Of a stretch of DNA of 60,611 nucleotides, positions 1-6,282 are shown piece by piece; position 1 is the stretch's first letter; each line of letters opens with the position of its first letter. This DNA comes from a virus. The stretch spans positions 1 through 60,611 of IMG/VR virus record IMGVR_UViG_3300009788_000014; one strand, written 5' to 3'. The translations under genes and the position numbers were made by a program. The notes below the pieces were generated by a model. The model searched no databases and was not told where the DNA came from. It saw only the letters and a list, made by a program, of their open reading frames with translations.

Positions 1-106
1 TCGCAGACGAGGACCTCTCGGGGCGCTACGACTGGAGCCGCGGCGACTCGCCCGAGAAGCGCGCTGCGTCGATCCGCAAGGCGCGCCTCGTTACGCCGGC
101 GCTCAA
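1..106. repeat. Terminal direct repeat, left copy
   Basis: Bases 1-106 are identical to 60506-60611 at the right end. The repeat lies inside one coding frame that runs off the right end and finishes at 134. This is what a circular or terminally redundant phage genome gives when opened at an arbitrary point. It may be an assembly overlap or a true short terminal repeat; sequence alone cannot decide. Confidence 0.97.
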
Positions 107-134
107 GATCGCAGACGGTTTTGCGGCGCGATGA
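3..134 (+). CDS. C-terminal part of 65-aa hypothetical protein split by the window ends
   Basis: The open frame enters from the left edge and ends at TGA 132-134. Joined to 60442-60611 across the repeat it gives a 65-residue charged protein starting MRPTTKRLEKALAAPAI and ending ADGFAAR. No family is recognised. It is the last gene of the hairpin-led series at 59.4-60.5 kb and is followed within 33 bases by the next + strand gene. Confidence 0.7.
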   Translation, partial: ADEDLSGRYDWSRGDSPEKRAASIRKARLVTPALKIADGFAAR

Positions 135-166
135 AGCGGCCCTTCGCGAAAGCACGGAGGTGACTC

Positions 167-334
167 ATGGCCGACGACAAGCACCGTCATTACCACTTGT
201 GGCCGGACTCCGATTGGGGATGCTGGCTTCTCCTGATCGTGTTACTGCTCTGCCTTTGGGACTGTATGTCTGGCTCAACGCCAGACAACCAGTCGCCGAT
301 CGCTCACGCCATCGCGGAGTGGATCCGATCTTGA
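167..334 (+). CDS. Small membrane protein, 55 aa
   Basis: The ATG follows a near-perfect ribosome site (GGAGGTGACTC). The product begins MADDKHRHYHLW and has one hydrophobic segment at about residues 18-34 (WGCWLLLIVLLLCLWDC), so a single-pass membrane protein is likely. Function unknown. It is the first complete gene of the left + strand early region. Confidence 0.65.
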   Translation: MADDKHRHYHLWPDSDWGCWLLLIVLLLCLWDCMSGSTPDNQSPIAHAIAEWIRS

Positions 335-379
335 GGGCGGGTCCCTTCCCGATCCGCTTTCACCAACGAGGAGACGACC

Positions 380-574
380 ATGACCGCAAACTACGGAAAC
401 GGCGACACGCAATACGCCAACGCTCTGAAATGCCTGGACCGCAACGGCGTCTACGGGACGTGCTCCGAGTGCCCTGCCGACGCAGACGGCTGGTCCCTGC
501 CGGAGGAGTGCAGACACTTCGATCGGTACGATCACCAGCAGAAGGACCCGAAGAGGGAGCGCTTCCGCTCGTGA
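380..574 (+). CDS. Small Cys-containing hypothetical protein, 64 aa
   Basis: The start follows CCAACGAGGAGACGACC, a leader repeated before several genes here. The 64-residue product carries a CLDRNGVYGTCSEC stretch and a later Cys, a possible small zinc site around residues 18-44. No family is recognised. A second copy of the same leader precedes the next gene. Confidence 0.65.
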   Translation: MTANYGNGDTQYANALKCLDRNGVYGTCSECPADADGWSLPEECRHFDRYDHQQKDPKRERFRS

Positions 575-611
575 GACCGGAACCAACCAAACCACCAACG
601 AGGAGACGACC

Positions 612-761
612 ATGGACGACTTCGATAAAAACTTCAGGGATATACTTTGGATGATCAAGGGCGCGTGGGAGGTCACGGCGGCCCCCGGCTGCCTCGGTCT
701 TGTGGTCTTGGCCAGCGGTGTCGCCGCCGTTGCCCGCCCGGCCGGAGCATGGGCGCTATGA
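612..761 (+). CDS. Small membrane protein, 49 aa
   Basis: This start also follows the CCAACGAGGAGACGACC leader. The product has a charged N-terminus (MDDFDKNFRDILWM) and a hydrophobic segment at about residues 26-44. It ends at TGA 759-761, which overlaps the ATG of the next gene (ATGA), so the two are probably translationally coupled. Function unknown. Confidence 0.65.
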   Translation: MDDFDKNFRDILWMIKGAWEVTAAPGCLGLVVLASGVAAVARPAGAWAL

Positions 762-1588
762 GCACCCTCGGATCCCCGGGGCACCAGGCATGCCTCGCGG
801 AGATCGCAAGCCTCGCGGCGACGGCGGAGCAGAAGAAGGCGCTCGGCGAGCCCCTGGATGCACCAAAGGCCAAGCCCCGGTTGCGATCCGTCGCGCTGGG
901 CAGGCTTCGCCGAATCGTCCAGGATTGGGGCGCGGAGGAGACGGCGGCGATGCTCGCAACGCTCAGGCAGGGGCCGACCGGCGGCAGCGTCGGTGCCAAG
1001 GTCGGCCGGATGGACCCGCCCGCGGCGCAGGGTCCCGTCCTGACCATCCGCCGAGACCAGGAAGACCCGGCGAGCCTCGGGGCGATCGCGGAGCGGAAAA
1101 AGGCGCTCGCCGACAGGAACCCGATTGCCGTCATCCCGGCCAACGCGACACCCGAAGAGGAGGACGAGGCCCACCGTATCGCGGCAGAAAACCGCAGGTA
1201 TCTACGGCGGGAAGCGACCGCGGACCGCTCCGATCCGCCCCAGATGGACATCCTCGACCGTGACCCGGTGACGCTCTCACCAGAACCCGGTCCCGGCCGT
1301 GTCCCGGTCCTGAAGGACGGAGGGGCTCTCTACGCCACGCGGGGACAGGCCCTGGACCGGGCGCTGGCGGCCGGCTGGGAATTGGCGCCGGGCGCGACCC
1401 GCGAGGGCGACGGCGAGCTCGTCGAGGGCGCGCTCCGGAGCGCCATCATTCTGTGGGTCCCGCGCGACGAGAAGCTCCTGGCAGCAGTCCAAGTGGCGTT
1501 TGATCTCAGTGGTTTCGATGAGGAGACGGCCCGCGACCTCTGCGCGCGCTTCCGCGTCGACCCGGAGACGGGCAAAGGGGTGAGCTGA
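758..1588 (+). CDS. Hypothetical protein, 276 aa
   Basis: The start at 758 is chosen because it gives an ATGA overlap with the upstream stop. The protein is charged and Ala/Arg-rich, with an AEQKKALGEP / AERKKALADR motif repeated at about residues 24 and 110, suggesting an internal duplication in the first half. The second half (about 175-276) looks like a compact domain (ALYATRGQALDRALAAGWEL; LLAAVQVAFDLSGFDEE). No family is recognised. Confidence 0.7.
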   Translation: MSTLGSPGHQACLAEIASLAATAEQKKALGEPLDAPKAKPRLRSVALGRLRRIVQDWGAEETAAMLATLRQGPTGGSVGAKVGRMDPPAAQGPVLTIRRDQEDPASLGAIAERKKALADRNPIAVIPANATPEEEDEAHRIAAENRRYLRREATADRSDPPQMDILDRDPVTLSPEPGPGRVPVLKDGGALYATRGQALDRALAAGWELAPGATREGDGELVEGALRSAIILWVPRDEKLLAAVQVAFDLSGFDEETARDLCARFRVDPETGKGVS

Positions 1589-1878
1589 TGAGCGCCGATG
1601 CGTGGGACCCGTGCCCCAGATGCACGAAGCGGAGAGAAAACAAAGCCCTTGCGGCGCAGGTGTTGGCCGCAGATGCTTACGGCAAGGTGTTGGCCGTCGA
1701 GTGGCAGAAGATGACCGCGGCGGCGGACGCACTCGGCGAACCCGGGGAGCCCACCCTCCGCCAGGATTTCGGCCAAGGCGTCCACCCCGATGGCCATTTC
1801 TACGTGGAATATCGCGCCAGCTGTACGGATTGCGGCTACTCGTTTGAGTTCGAATACGAGAAGGATTTTCCCGAATGA
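1588..1878 (+). CDS. Zinc-ribbon-like protein, 96 aa
   Basis: The ATG overlaps the upstream stop as TGATG. Two Cys pairs (CPRC at residues 9-12 and CTDC near residue 79) frame a helical middle, as in small phage zinc ribbons. The C-terminus is acidic and aromatic (YSFEFEYEKDFPE). Function unknown; a nucleic-acid or protein-binding adaptor is possible but not shown. Confidence 0.75.
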   Translation: MSADAWDPCPRCTKRRENKALAAQVLAADAYGKVLAVEWQKMTAAADALGEPGEPTLRQDFGQGVHPDGHFYVEYRASCTDCGYSFEFEYEKDFPE

Positions 1879-1971
1879 GCTCTCGCGCCGGCCCTCCGGG
1901 CCGCGCACAACTGAGACCCTTCGGGGGACTGCGGCGCAGCAATCAAGCGGCGCCAAACGAAAGGAAAAGTA
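1879..1971 (+). other. Intergenic leader with GGCCC-TCC-GGGCC hairpin
   Basis: Right after the stop comes a small GC hairpin (GGCCC tcc GGGCC, about 1889-1901). A similar element, TGGCCCTCCGGGTCCG, follows the stop of the gene ending at 2954. The stretch ends in an A-rich ribosome site (GAAAGGAAAAGTA) for the next gene. The hairpin may act in termination or mRNA stability. Confidence 0.4.
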
Positions 1972-2355
1972 ATGGAAGTTTCAACAGTTCAAGAACTCGG
2001 AGTCGAAGATCTTCGTCCGGCTGCTGCTCGCAAGATCGGCGATGCCCTCAAGGCCGCCCCGGACGTGTGGCACACCTTGACCTTCGAGGAGTTGACCGAC
2101 CTGCTGATCCAGCCCGGGGCCCGCGGCCTGCCCGGAGACGACGAGACGATCGACGTGGCGAACCGCCTGAACGATGAGAACAAGACGATGAGGTCGACCG
2201 CCTATTATTCAAGGCTGCGAGACCGGAAGCATGAGGTCATCTACTCGAAAGAGACGGAGATACCAAAGAGTGCCACCGCCGGCCCCGCGGGAGTGGTGAA
2301 GGACGGGAGCTGGAAAGTCCCGGGGAACGCGGCCTTCGACGGCATGGAAAGTTGA
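1972..2355 (+). CDS. Hypothetical protein, 127 aa
   Basis: The ATG follows AAAGGAAAAGTA. The protein is mainly helical and charged (DALKAAPDVWHTLTFEELTDLL; NRLNDENKTMRSTAYY). No known family. Its TGA overlaps an ATG of the next frame as TGATG, so the downstream gene may be translated by re-initiation. Confidence 0.7.
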   Translation: MEVSTVQELGVEDLRPAAARKIGDALKAAPDVWHTLTFEELTDLLIQPGARGLPGDDETIDVANRLNDENKTMRSTAYYSRLRDRKHEVIYSKETEIPKSATAGPAGVVKDGSWKVPGNAAFDGMES

Positions 2356-2954
2356 TGTTCACGCCTAGGATGATCACCCCGGGACAGATGGCGATGATCG
2401 TAATCATCGTCGGGGGAGGGGTTGGCAACATGGTCCACGTGTACCACACATGGGGCGCCAAAGACCAAGACAAAAGGAGGGGACTTGTCATGAATAACAG
2501 AGTTGAGAACTGGACCCCACATACCGTCCTGCTGGTCCGAGACGGCGGGGAAGATCTTGCGTTCGAGTCAGTGGGGCAATGCCGGGCCGTGAGTCGTCCG
2601 ATGGAGCCGGCGGTAGCGGATACATATCTGGGCCGTATCGTCACCGTTCAGCCGCCTGAACATTCGGCGATCGAGTGGTCTCATCCCGATGGCAAAACGG
2701 CCTGGATGGCGCGGGCGGCGGAGGGCGTCGAGGACTTGCGCCCGGGTACGGTCATCGTTTCCTCTGTCGTGGCGTCGCTCGTCGCCAAGGCGTCGCCAGA
2801 GTTCAGGGTCTGGGTCCCCGACACCGGCCCCGGGTCCGTCGTCCTGGACGAAGACGGCCAGATCGTCGGCGTCCGGCGGATGGTCCAGCACTCTCCGGGA
2901 CGAGGTGGGGAGATCCGCGCCAACTACGTGCCGGATCCCTCGCAGAAGAGATGA
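2355..2954 (+). CDS. Phage protein with possible long (membrane) and short forms, 199/154 aa
   Basis: The frame has two credible starts. ATG 2355 overlaps the upstream stop (TGATG) and gives 199 residues with a hydrophobic segment (MAMIVIIVGGGVGNMV) at about residues 12-27. ATG 2490 follows AAAAGGAGG with 9-base spacing and gives 154 residues starting MNNRVENWTPHTVLL. The shared part (TPHTVLLVRDGG near its start, then VIVSSVVASLV and DEDGQIVGVRRMV) resembles, from memory, a widespread small phage protein of unknown function. Confidence 0.75.
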   Translation: MFTPRMITPGQMAMIVIIVGGGVGNMVHVYHTWGAKDQDKRRGLVMNNRVENWTPHTVLLVRDGGEDLAFESVGQCRAVSRPMEPAVADTYLGRIVTVQPPEHSAIEWSHPDGKTAWMARAAEGVEDLRPGTVIVSSVVASLVAKASPEFRVWVPDTGPGSVVLDEDGQIVGVRRMVQHSPGRGGEIRANYVPDPSQKR

Positions 2955-3141
2955 GCTTCGCGCTGGCCCTCCGGGTCCGCCCCGCGGCTCCCGGACCTTT
3001 GCCGGACAAACGCAGGCCGTCCGTGCCTGCGCCCGCGGTTCCCGCCGCCGGTCGTATCGGATCACACCGCCCGAGAGGGCGCCACGCGCCAGCCCGGCCG
3101 GGACGACCGCGGCCGGGCCGGCACTTCCAGGGGAGAATTCG
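2955..3141 (+). other. 187-base intergenic stretch with GC hairpins
   Basis: No gene is seen. It begins with the same CGCGCTGGCCCTCCGGG element as found after 1878 and holds further GC inverted repeats, such as CCCGGCCGGG-acgaccg-CGGCCGGG near 3098. It ends with a GGGGAGA ribosome site for the next gene. Confidence 0.35.
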
Positions 3142-3396
3142 ATGCACGAAGAGACGCCCGAAGAAGCCCAGAGCGCCGTGGATGCATGGGTGGCCGAGAC
3201 CAAGAAATTCGCCGGCGCGATGGCGATCGGCAGGCCCGGTATGGCGAAGCTGTTGCACGCCGCGTCGGGCTGCCTGGTCGGCGGCGCCGCCGACGACGAG
3301 CTGGTCCAAGTAGCGGAACGGCTCGCGGCGTCGTGCTTGCGAAGGCTGGAGGTCTTGTCGGCCGCCCCCGCCCCGCTACGGGAGATTCTCAATTGA
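3142..3396 (+). CDS. Hypothetical helical protein, 84 aa
   Basis: The ATG follows CAGGGGAGAATTCG. The product is Ala-rich and helical (VDAWVAETKKFAGAMAIG; LVQVAERLAASCLRRLEVL). It is not recognised. Its stop lies inside the -35 of the first of five promoter-like sites that occupy the next 900 bases. Confidence 0.65.
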   Translation: MHEETPEEAQSAVDAWVAETKKFAGAMAIGRPGMAKLLHAASGCLVGGAADDELVQVAERLAASCLRRLEVLSAAPAPLREILN

Positions 3397-3421
3397 CGCC
3401 GGCCGCCGTGCCTGCTACGCT
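3393..3421 (+). promoter_or_regulatory. Promoter-like site P1
   Basis: TTGACG, a 17-base spacer, then TACGCT. The -35 overlaps the stop codon of the upstream gene. The same architecture recurs at 3493, 3871, 4134 and 4250. Confidence 0.6.
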
Positions 3422-3492
3422 TCTCCAAACCGGGCCTCGATCCAGGTCCGAGACCATCAGAGCGCCGCGCCTGTCGCCTTCCCTCCCATGAC

Positions 3493-3521
3493 TTGCGCGG
3501 CGCTCGCTTTTGGAGTAGGCT
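3493..3521 (+). promoter_or_regulatory. Promoter-like site P2 in an inverted repeat
   Basis: TTGCGC, 17 bases, TAGGCT. The -35 lies in the right arm of a perfect 10-bp inverted repeat (AGCGCCGCGC / GCGCGGCGCT, 3461-3470 and 3495-3504). No start codon stands near the expected transcription start, so the transcript could be non-coding. Confidence 0.5.
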
Positions 3522-3870
3522 CTTCGGGTCGGGGTGTCCCCGGTTGGCCCGCCACCGACGAGAGCGCCCGCCTCCGCCGTTCGACTCGGCAGGCGCCTTT
3601 GGATGGGAGACGGAAGCTCTCGGGAAGCGGGACCTGTGATCACAGGGCGGGCCAATCGGCGGCATCACGGCCTCTTAAACCGTCAGGAACCGCCTCCGCG
3701 CAGGCCCTGGCGGCGGGTAGTTCGGCCCATCCCGCGAAGCGGTTCGGGAGAACGAACGCGGCGCGGCGCCCTACCGCTCCGAGGTCTGGCCCGGACCGAG
3801 GGAACCGCAACGAGCCTGCCGGGGAGGGCCTGCCAATCCCCAGGGCCCTCCGGTCATCAGAGCCCCGCCC

Positions 3871-3899
3871 TTGCGGGGCGCTCGCCGTTGCGCTACGCT
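3871..3899 (+). promoter_or_regulatory. Promoter-like site P3 in a hairpin, leaderless start
   Basis: TTGCGG, 17 bases, TACGCT. The -35 is embedded in GCCCCGC-cctt-GCGGGGC (3862-3879), a possible terminator for upstream transcription. The -10 is followed after exactly six bases by the ATG at 3906, so the predicted transcript starts at or next to the start codon. Confidence 0.6.
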
Positions 3900-3905
3900 C
3901 CTTGG

Positions 3906-4100
3906 ATGAGCTGCACCAAGATCAGCCAGGCTCTGGCGGATGAGATACGGCGTCGCCTGATCGAGCGTCTGCGCCGGCAGGCTGTACAGAACACTGAGAA
4001 TGAGGCGCGCCGACTTTTCCACGCCCGGTTGATCCACGATCGGGCCAGGGCCGACATCGCCGCCCTTGCGCTCGAGTATCGGCGCTCAAAAGCGTCCTGA
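3906..4100 (+). CDS. Hypothetical basic helical protein, 64 aa
   Basis: The ATG at 3906 lies six bases after the TACGCT -10 of P3 and has no Shine-Dalgarno, so a leaderless message is inferred. The product (MSCTKISQALADEIRRRLI at the N-terminus) is Arg-rich and almost entirely helical, ending ALEYRRSKAS. It could be a small nucleic-acid-binding protein; no family is recognised. Confidence 0.65.
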   Translation: MSCTKISQALADEIRRRLIERLRRQAVQNTENEARRLFHARLIHDRARADIAALALEYRRSKAS

Positions 4101-4133
4101 GCTCCTTCGCTTCCATCGGTGGGACCGGCTCGC

Positions 4134-4162
4134 TTGACCCCGCCCTGCCGTCGTGCTACGCT
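4134..4162 (+). promoter_or_regulatory. Promoter-like site P4
   Basis: TTGACC, 17 bases, TACGCT. The predicted transcript starts near 4169 and at once forms two hairpins, GGGTCGT...ACGACCC (4167-4190) and GGGCT-tgcc-AGCCC (4192-4205). No reading frame with a ribosome site follows before P5. Confidence 0.55.
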
Positions 4163-4166
4163 CTTC

Positions 4167-4230
4167 GGGTCGTTGAGGCTGGGACGACCCCGGGCTTGCC
4201 AGCCCGATCAGCGACTCTTCAGGTTGGACA
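4167..4230 (+). ncRNA. Possible short structured RNA downstream of P4
   Basis: Two consecutive perfect stems (7 bp at 4167-4173/4184-4190 and 5 bp at 4192-4196/4201-4205) follow P4 directly, and the P5 hairpin (4240-4258) could end the transcript. No open frame fits here. The 3' limit is a guess; a structured leader is the alternative. Confidence 0.3.
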
Positions 4231-4249
4231 TCTTCGAGTGCCCCGCGCC

Positions 4250-4279
4250 TTGCGGGGCGCTCGTCGTCCGTGGTAGGCT
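4250..4279 (+). promoter_or_regulatory. Promoter-like site P5 in a hairpin, leaderless start
   Basis: TTGCGG, 18 bases, TAGGCT, with the -35 inside GCCCCGC/GCGGGGC (4240-4258), like P3. The -10 is followed after five bases by ATG 4285, which opens a 21-codon frame. Confidence 0.55.
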
Positions 4280-4284
4280 TCTCG

Positions 4285-4350
4285 ATGTCGAGGGCTCGTC
4301 CCTACTGGGCGAAGACCTTCCCGGTCCCGATCGGACCAACGGAGAAATGA
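4285..4350 (+). CDS. 21-codon leader peptide, leaderless start
   Basis: ATG 4285 stands five bases after the -10 of P5 and opens a 21-residue frame (MSRARPYWAKTFPVPIGPTE, then K). It stops at TGA 4348-4350, which overlaps ATG 4347 and ATG 4350 of the next gene. The peptide may serve to couple translation of that gene or to regulate it. Confidence 0.4.
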   Translation: MSRARPYWAKTFPVPIGPTEK

Positions 4351-4712
4351 TGCGCCAAATTCACCTCGATTCGAACGGCCTCGTAACCAGCGCGACCGAC
4401 CCGCCTGGCCAGGGCAACGCCTGCCACCAGTACCAGGTGTCCAACGGCGAAGGAGAAGTCCTCGTCCACGTCTCGTTCCAGAACGGTCCCGTCGGAGAAG
4501 GGGGCGTCAACGGCGTACAGCACGCCCAGCTCCTGGCGATCCTCGAGGATCGGCTGCGGTCGTTCCAGCTTGGCGCCTACGCCTCGCCCCTCAACGAGCG
4601 AGCTCTCGGCGGCGTCCAGGACGCCATATCGGCGGACGAGGAGCGTACGGCCAGGCGGTCTCTGGCCGGGGCGGAGGGCTTCAACAGGCCCGCCAAGGGC
4701 GTGGAAGGATGA
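4350..4712 (+). CDS. Hypothetical protein, 120 aa
   Basis: Two ATGs stand side by side (4347 and 4350). The second is chosen because it leaves five bases after GGAGA and overlaps the leader-peptide stop. The protein has a beta-rich first half (MRQIHLDSNGLVTSATDPPG, HQYQVSNGEGEVLVHVSFQ) and a helical second half. No family is recognised. Confidence 0.7.
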   Translation: MRQIHLDSNGLVTSATDPPGQGNACHQYQVSNGEGEVLVHVSFQNGPVGEGGVNGVQHAQLLAILEDRLRSFQLGAYASPLNERALGGVQDAISADEERTARRSLAGAEGFNRPAKGVEG

Positions 4713-4843
4713 GGTTCACCAAAGGCGGCGAACCTCCGCCCGGTGCGCCCGGCAAGGGCCGGGGCGGGCGTCTGTCTGAAGACCATCTACGGCGTCATCC
4801 AGCGGCGCACCTGGGCGCAGATCCCGGCCGCTTGACCGCTTGA
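4709..4843 (+). CDS. Hypothetical small protein, 44 aa
   Basis: The ATG overlaps the upstream TGA (ATGA). The frame encodes MRFTKGGEPPPGAPGKGRGG and further Arg/His-rich sequence, ending at TGA 4841-4843. Composition is typical of random GC-rich frames, so coding rests mainly on the tight coupling. Confidence 0.4.
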   Translation: MRFTKGGEPPPGAPGKGRGGRLSEDHLRRHPAAHLGADPGRLTA

Positions 4844-4982
4844 CCTAGCGGCCCTCGACTTCTTCTAAGATGTATGACAAGATCTGCCGATGGAGGGGAA
4901 GTTCAAGACTTCCCGGTGCGTGCCCGAGCCGTGCGCGATGGATGGAGCAGAGCAACCGCGGGCCTCACGAGGAGAGACGACG

Positions 4983-5117
4983 ATGGAGAACGTCACCGCC
5001 GGCGGGGCCGCCCAGACCTCCTGCGCCCCTCCTCGGACCGTCTCTCCGGCGTGTTGGCCTCGGCCCACTGAGTGTGTATGCTGGGCACGCCGCCGGGATG
5101 GACCGGCGGCAAGCTGA
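4983..5117 (+). CDS. Doubtful small gene, 44 aa
   Basis: The ATG at 4983 follows ACGAGGAGAGACGACG, a variant of the repeated leader used by real genes nearby. The frame gives MENVTAGGAAQTSCAPPRTV and ends at 5117, but it runs through the promoter-like site at 5054-5082. Two competing frames (from 4874 and 4890) also stay open here, so the call is weak. Confidence 0.3.
   Translation: MENVTAGGAAQTSCAPPRTVSPACWPRPTECVCWARRRDGPAAS
5054..5082 (+). promoter_or_regulatory. Promoter-like site for the RNA-ligase gene
   Basis: TTGGCC, 17 bases, TATGCT. It lies 45 bases upstream of ATG 5127 and ends an AT-poor stretch, fitting the local TTGnnn-N17-TAnnCT pattern. Confidence 0.5.
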
Positions 5118-5126
5118 GGAGGCCCA

Positions 5127-5783
5127 ATGAAGAAGATTCCCTCCCTGTTCAGGCGCGACTACGACGGCGCCCGGCTGGTCTACGACGAGGTCGTCGAGGG
5201 CGGCGAGTGGGTCACCGCTGGCGAGGGCCGGGCAACGGTGAAGATCGACGGGACGTGCTGTCGGATCCACGAGGGCATCCTCTGGGCGCGGTACGATCGG
5301 AAGCGCCGCCGCGGCGCCACCGGCGAAGACGGCATCCTCGCCGCCTACAAGTCCGCCCCGCACGGCTGGGAACGTGCCCAGGAGTCTCCGGATCGCCAGA
5401 CGGGGCACTGGCCGGGCTGGGTTCCCGTCGGCGACGGGCCGGAGCACCGTTGGCACCGGGAGGGCCTGGAGTGGCTGCGGGATCGCGACAAGATCGCCAC
5501 AGAGGGAGCCTTCATCGCTCGCGGCACCTACGAGCTGGTGGGGCCGAAAGTTCAAGGCAACCCGTACCAGCTCGCAGGGCACGCCCTTTGGGGCCACGGC
5601 CAGAGCTTCGACCTCTGGCGATCCCCAGAGCCTCCGCGGGAGTTCGACCTGCTCAGGGCCTACCTCGTTCGCCATCTAGAGCACGAAGGGATCGTCTGGT
5701 GGCACCCGGACGGCCGGATGGTTAAGATCAAGCGACGGGACTTCGGTCTCGCGTGGCCACCGAAACCACCGGAGCCCGCGTGA
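5127..5783 (+). CDS. RNA ligase-like nucleotidyltransferase, 218 aa (DUF5565-like)
   Basis: The protein carries the hallmarks of covalent nucleotidyltransferases. Motif I is VKIDGTC (about residues 37-43, catalytic Lys 38). A motif-IV-like EGIVWW stands near residue 189 and a motif-V-like KIKRRDF near residue 200. Such enzymes adenylate the Lys and seal RNA nicks, often to repair tRNA cleaved by host defence. The size (218 aa) fits a minimal ligase core. The ribosome site is GAGGAGGCCCA. The stop overlaps the GTG of the next gene. No kinase/phosphatase partner is visible. Family assignment is from motif recognition only. Confidence 0.8.
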   Translation: MKKIPSLFRRDYDGARLVYDEVVEGGEWVTAGEGRATVKIDGTCCRIHEGILWARYDRKRRRGATGEDGILAAYKSAPHGWERAQESPDRQTGHWPGWVPVGDGPEHRWHREGLEWLRDRDKIATEGAFIARGTYELVGPKVQGNPYQLAGHALWGHGQSFDLWRSPEPPREFDLLRAYLVRHLEHEGIVWWHPDGRMVKIKRRDFGLAWPPKPPEPA

Positions 5784-6031
5784 GTCGCCGGCTCCACGTC
5801 TTCCTCTCCGACGAGGTCGACCGGCGGCTCGCCCTCCTCAGGGACGATGGCGGCTTCGCCTCCGACGCCGAGACGATCCGGGCCGCGGTGGCCACCTTCG
5901 AGGTCCTGGTCCGGGCTCGCCTCGAGGCCGCCACCGTGATCGTCCGCGACTGTACCGGGGTCGAGCGCGAGGTGATCGTCCCGGGCGGCGCCGCGGACCA
6001 CGGGCTGCACTGCCGGGGCGTGCCGCGATGA
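5780..6031 (+). CDS. Ribbon-helix-helix (CopG-like) protein, 83 aa
   Basis: GTG 5780 is chosen because it gives a GTGA overlap with the ligase stop; an earlier GTG at 5753 is possible. The N-terminus (SRRLHVFLSDEVDRRLALL, then an SDAETIRAAVATFEVLV helix) matches the RHH fold: one strand followed by two helices. RHH dimers usually bind palindromic operators. The C-terminal half is unassigned. Confidence 0.65.
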   Translation: MSRRLHVFLSDEVDRRLALLRDDGGFASDAETIRAAVATFEVLVRARLEAATVIVRDCTGVEREVIVPGGAADHGLHCRGVPR

Positions 6032-6282
6032 GCGAAACCTTGACCCGTGACGAGGACGACAAAGAGCTCCAGATCCGGAGAGACGCGTCGGGAGAAGTCC
6101 TCGTCTGGGATAGAGCCGGCGACTTCGCCCTCTTCGTCGTCACCGACGCATGGACTAATCAACAGATTTGGGCGATGTACGATCATGGCCAAGGGATGTT
6201 GGCGCGCGGGCGCACCCAAGGCCGAAACGGCGCCCGCAGGGCAGTACTTACAGCGCTGGGGCTCGCGGACGATGGGCCTTGA
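6028..6282 (+). CDS. Hypothetical protein, 84 aa
   Basis: ATGA overlap with the upstream RHH gene. A very acidic start (MSETLTRDEDDKELQIRRD) is followed by a beta-rich core (GEVLVWDRAGDFALFVVTD) and a basic end. No family is recognised. Confidence 0.65.
   Translation: MSETLTRDEDDKELQIRRDASGEVLVWDRAGDFALFVVTDAWTNQQIWAMYDHGQGMLARGRTQGRNGARRAVLTALGLADDGP

Larger units (their letters stand above)
3397..3905 (+). other. 509-base stretch without a convincing gene: promoter array
   Basis: No convincing protein gene is seen. The stretch holds three of the five promoter-like sites and two inverted repeats built around their -35 boxes: 3461-3470 pairs with 3495-3504, and 3862-3868 pairs with 3873-3879. 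A CGGGG-TGT-CCCCG hairpin follows P2. Short untranslated transcripts from P1 and P2 are possible. The frames open here read through the repeated elements and are taken as chance. Confidence 0.5.

Noticed and set aside
3226-3245. Sigma54-like TGGCgaagctgTTGCA
   Set aside because: Lies inside a coding gene with no gene start downstream; used as a sign of how often the pattern occurs by chance.
2568-3668. 366-codon minus-strand frame over the early + genes
   Set aside because: Arg/Pro-rich low-complexity composition and opposite to coupled + genes with good starts.
3488-3943. 151-codon + frame in the promoter array
   Set aside because: It reads through promoter boxes and inverted repeats, and its sequence has no domain-like pattern.
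4840-4871. Promoter TTGACC ... TAAGAT before 4874
   Set aside because: The spacer is 20 bases, too long compared with the 17-18 of the other sites.
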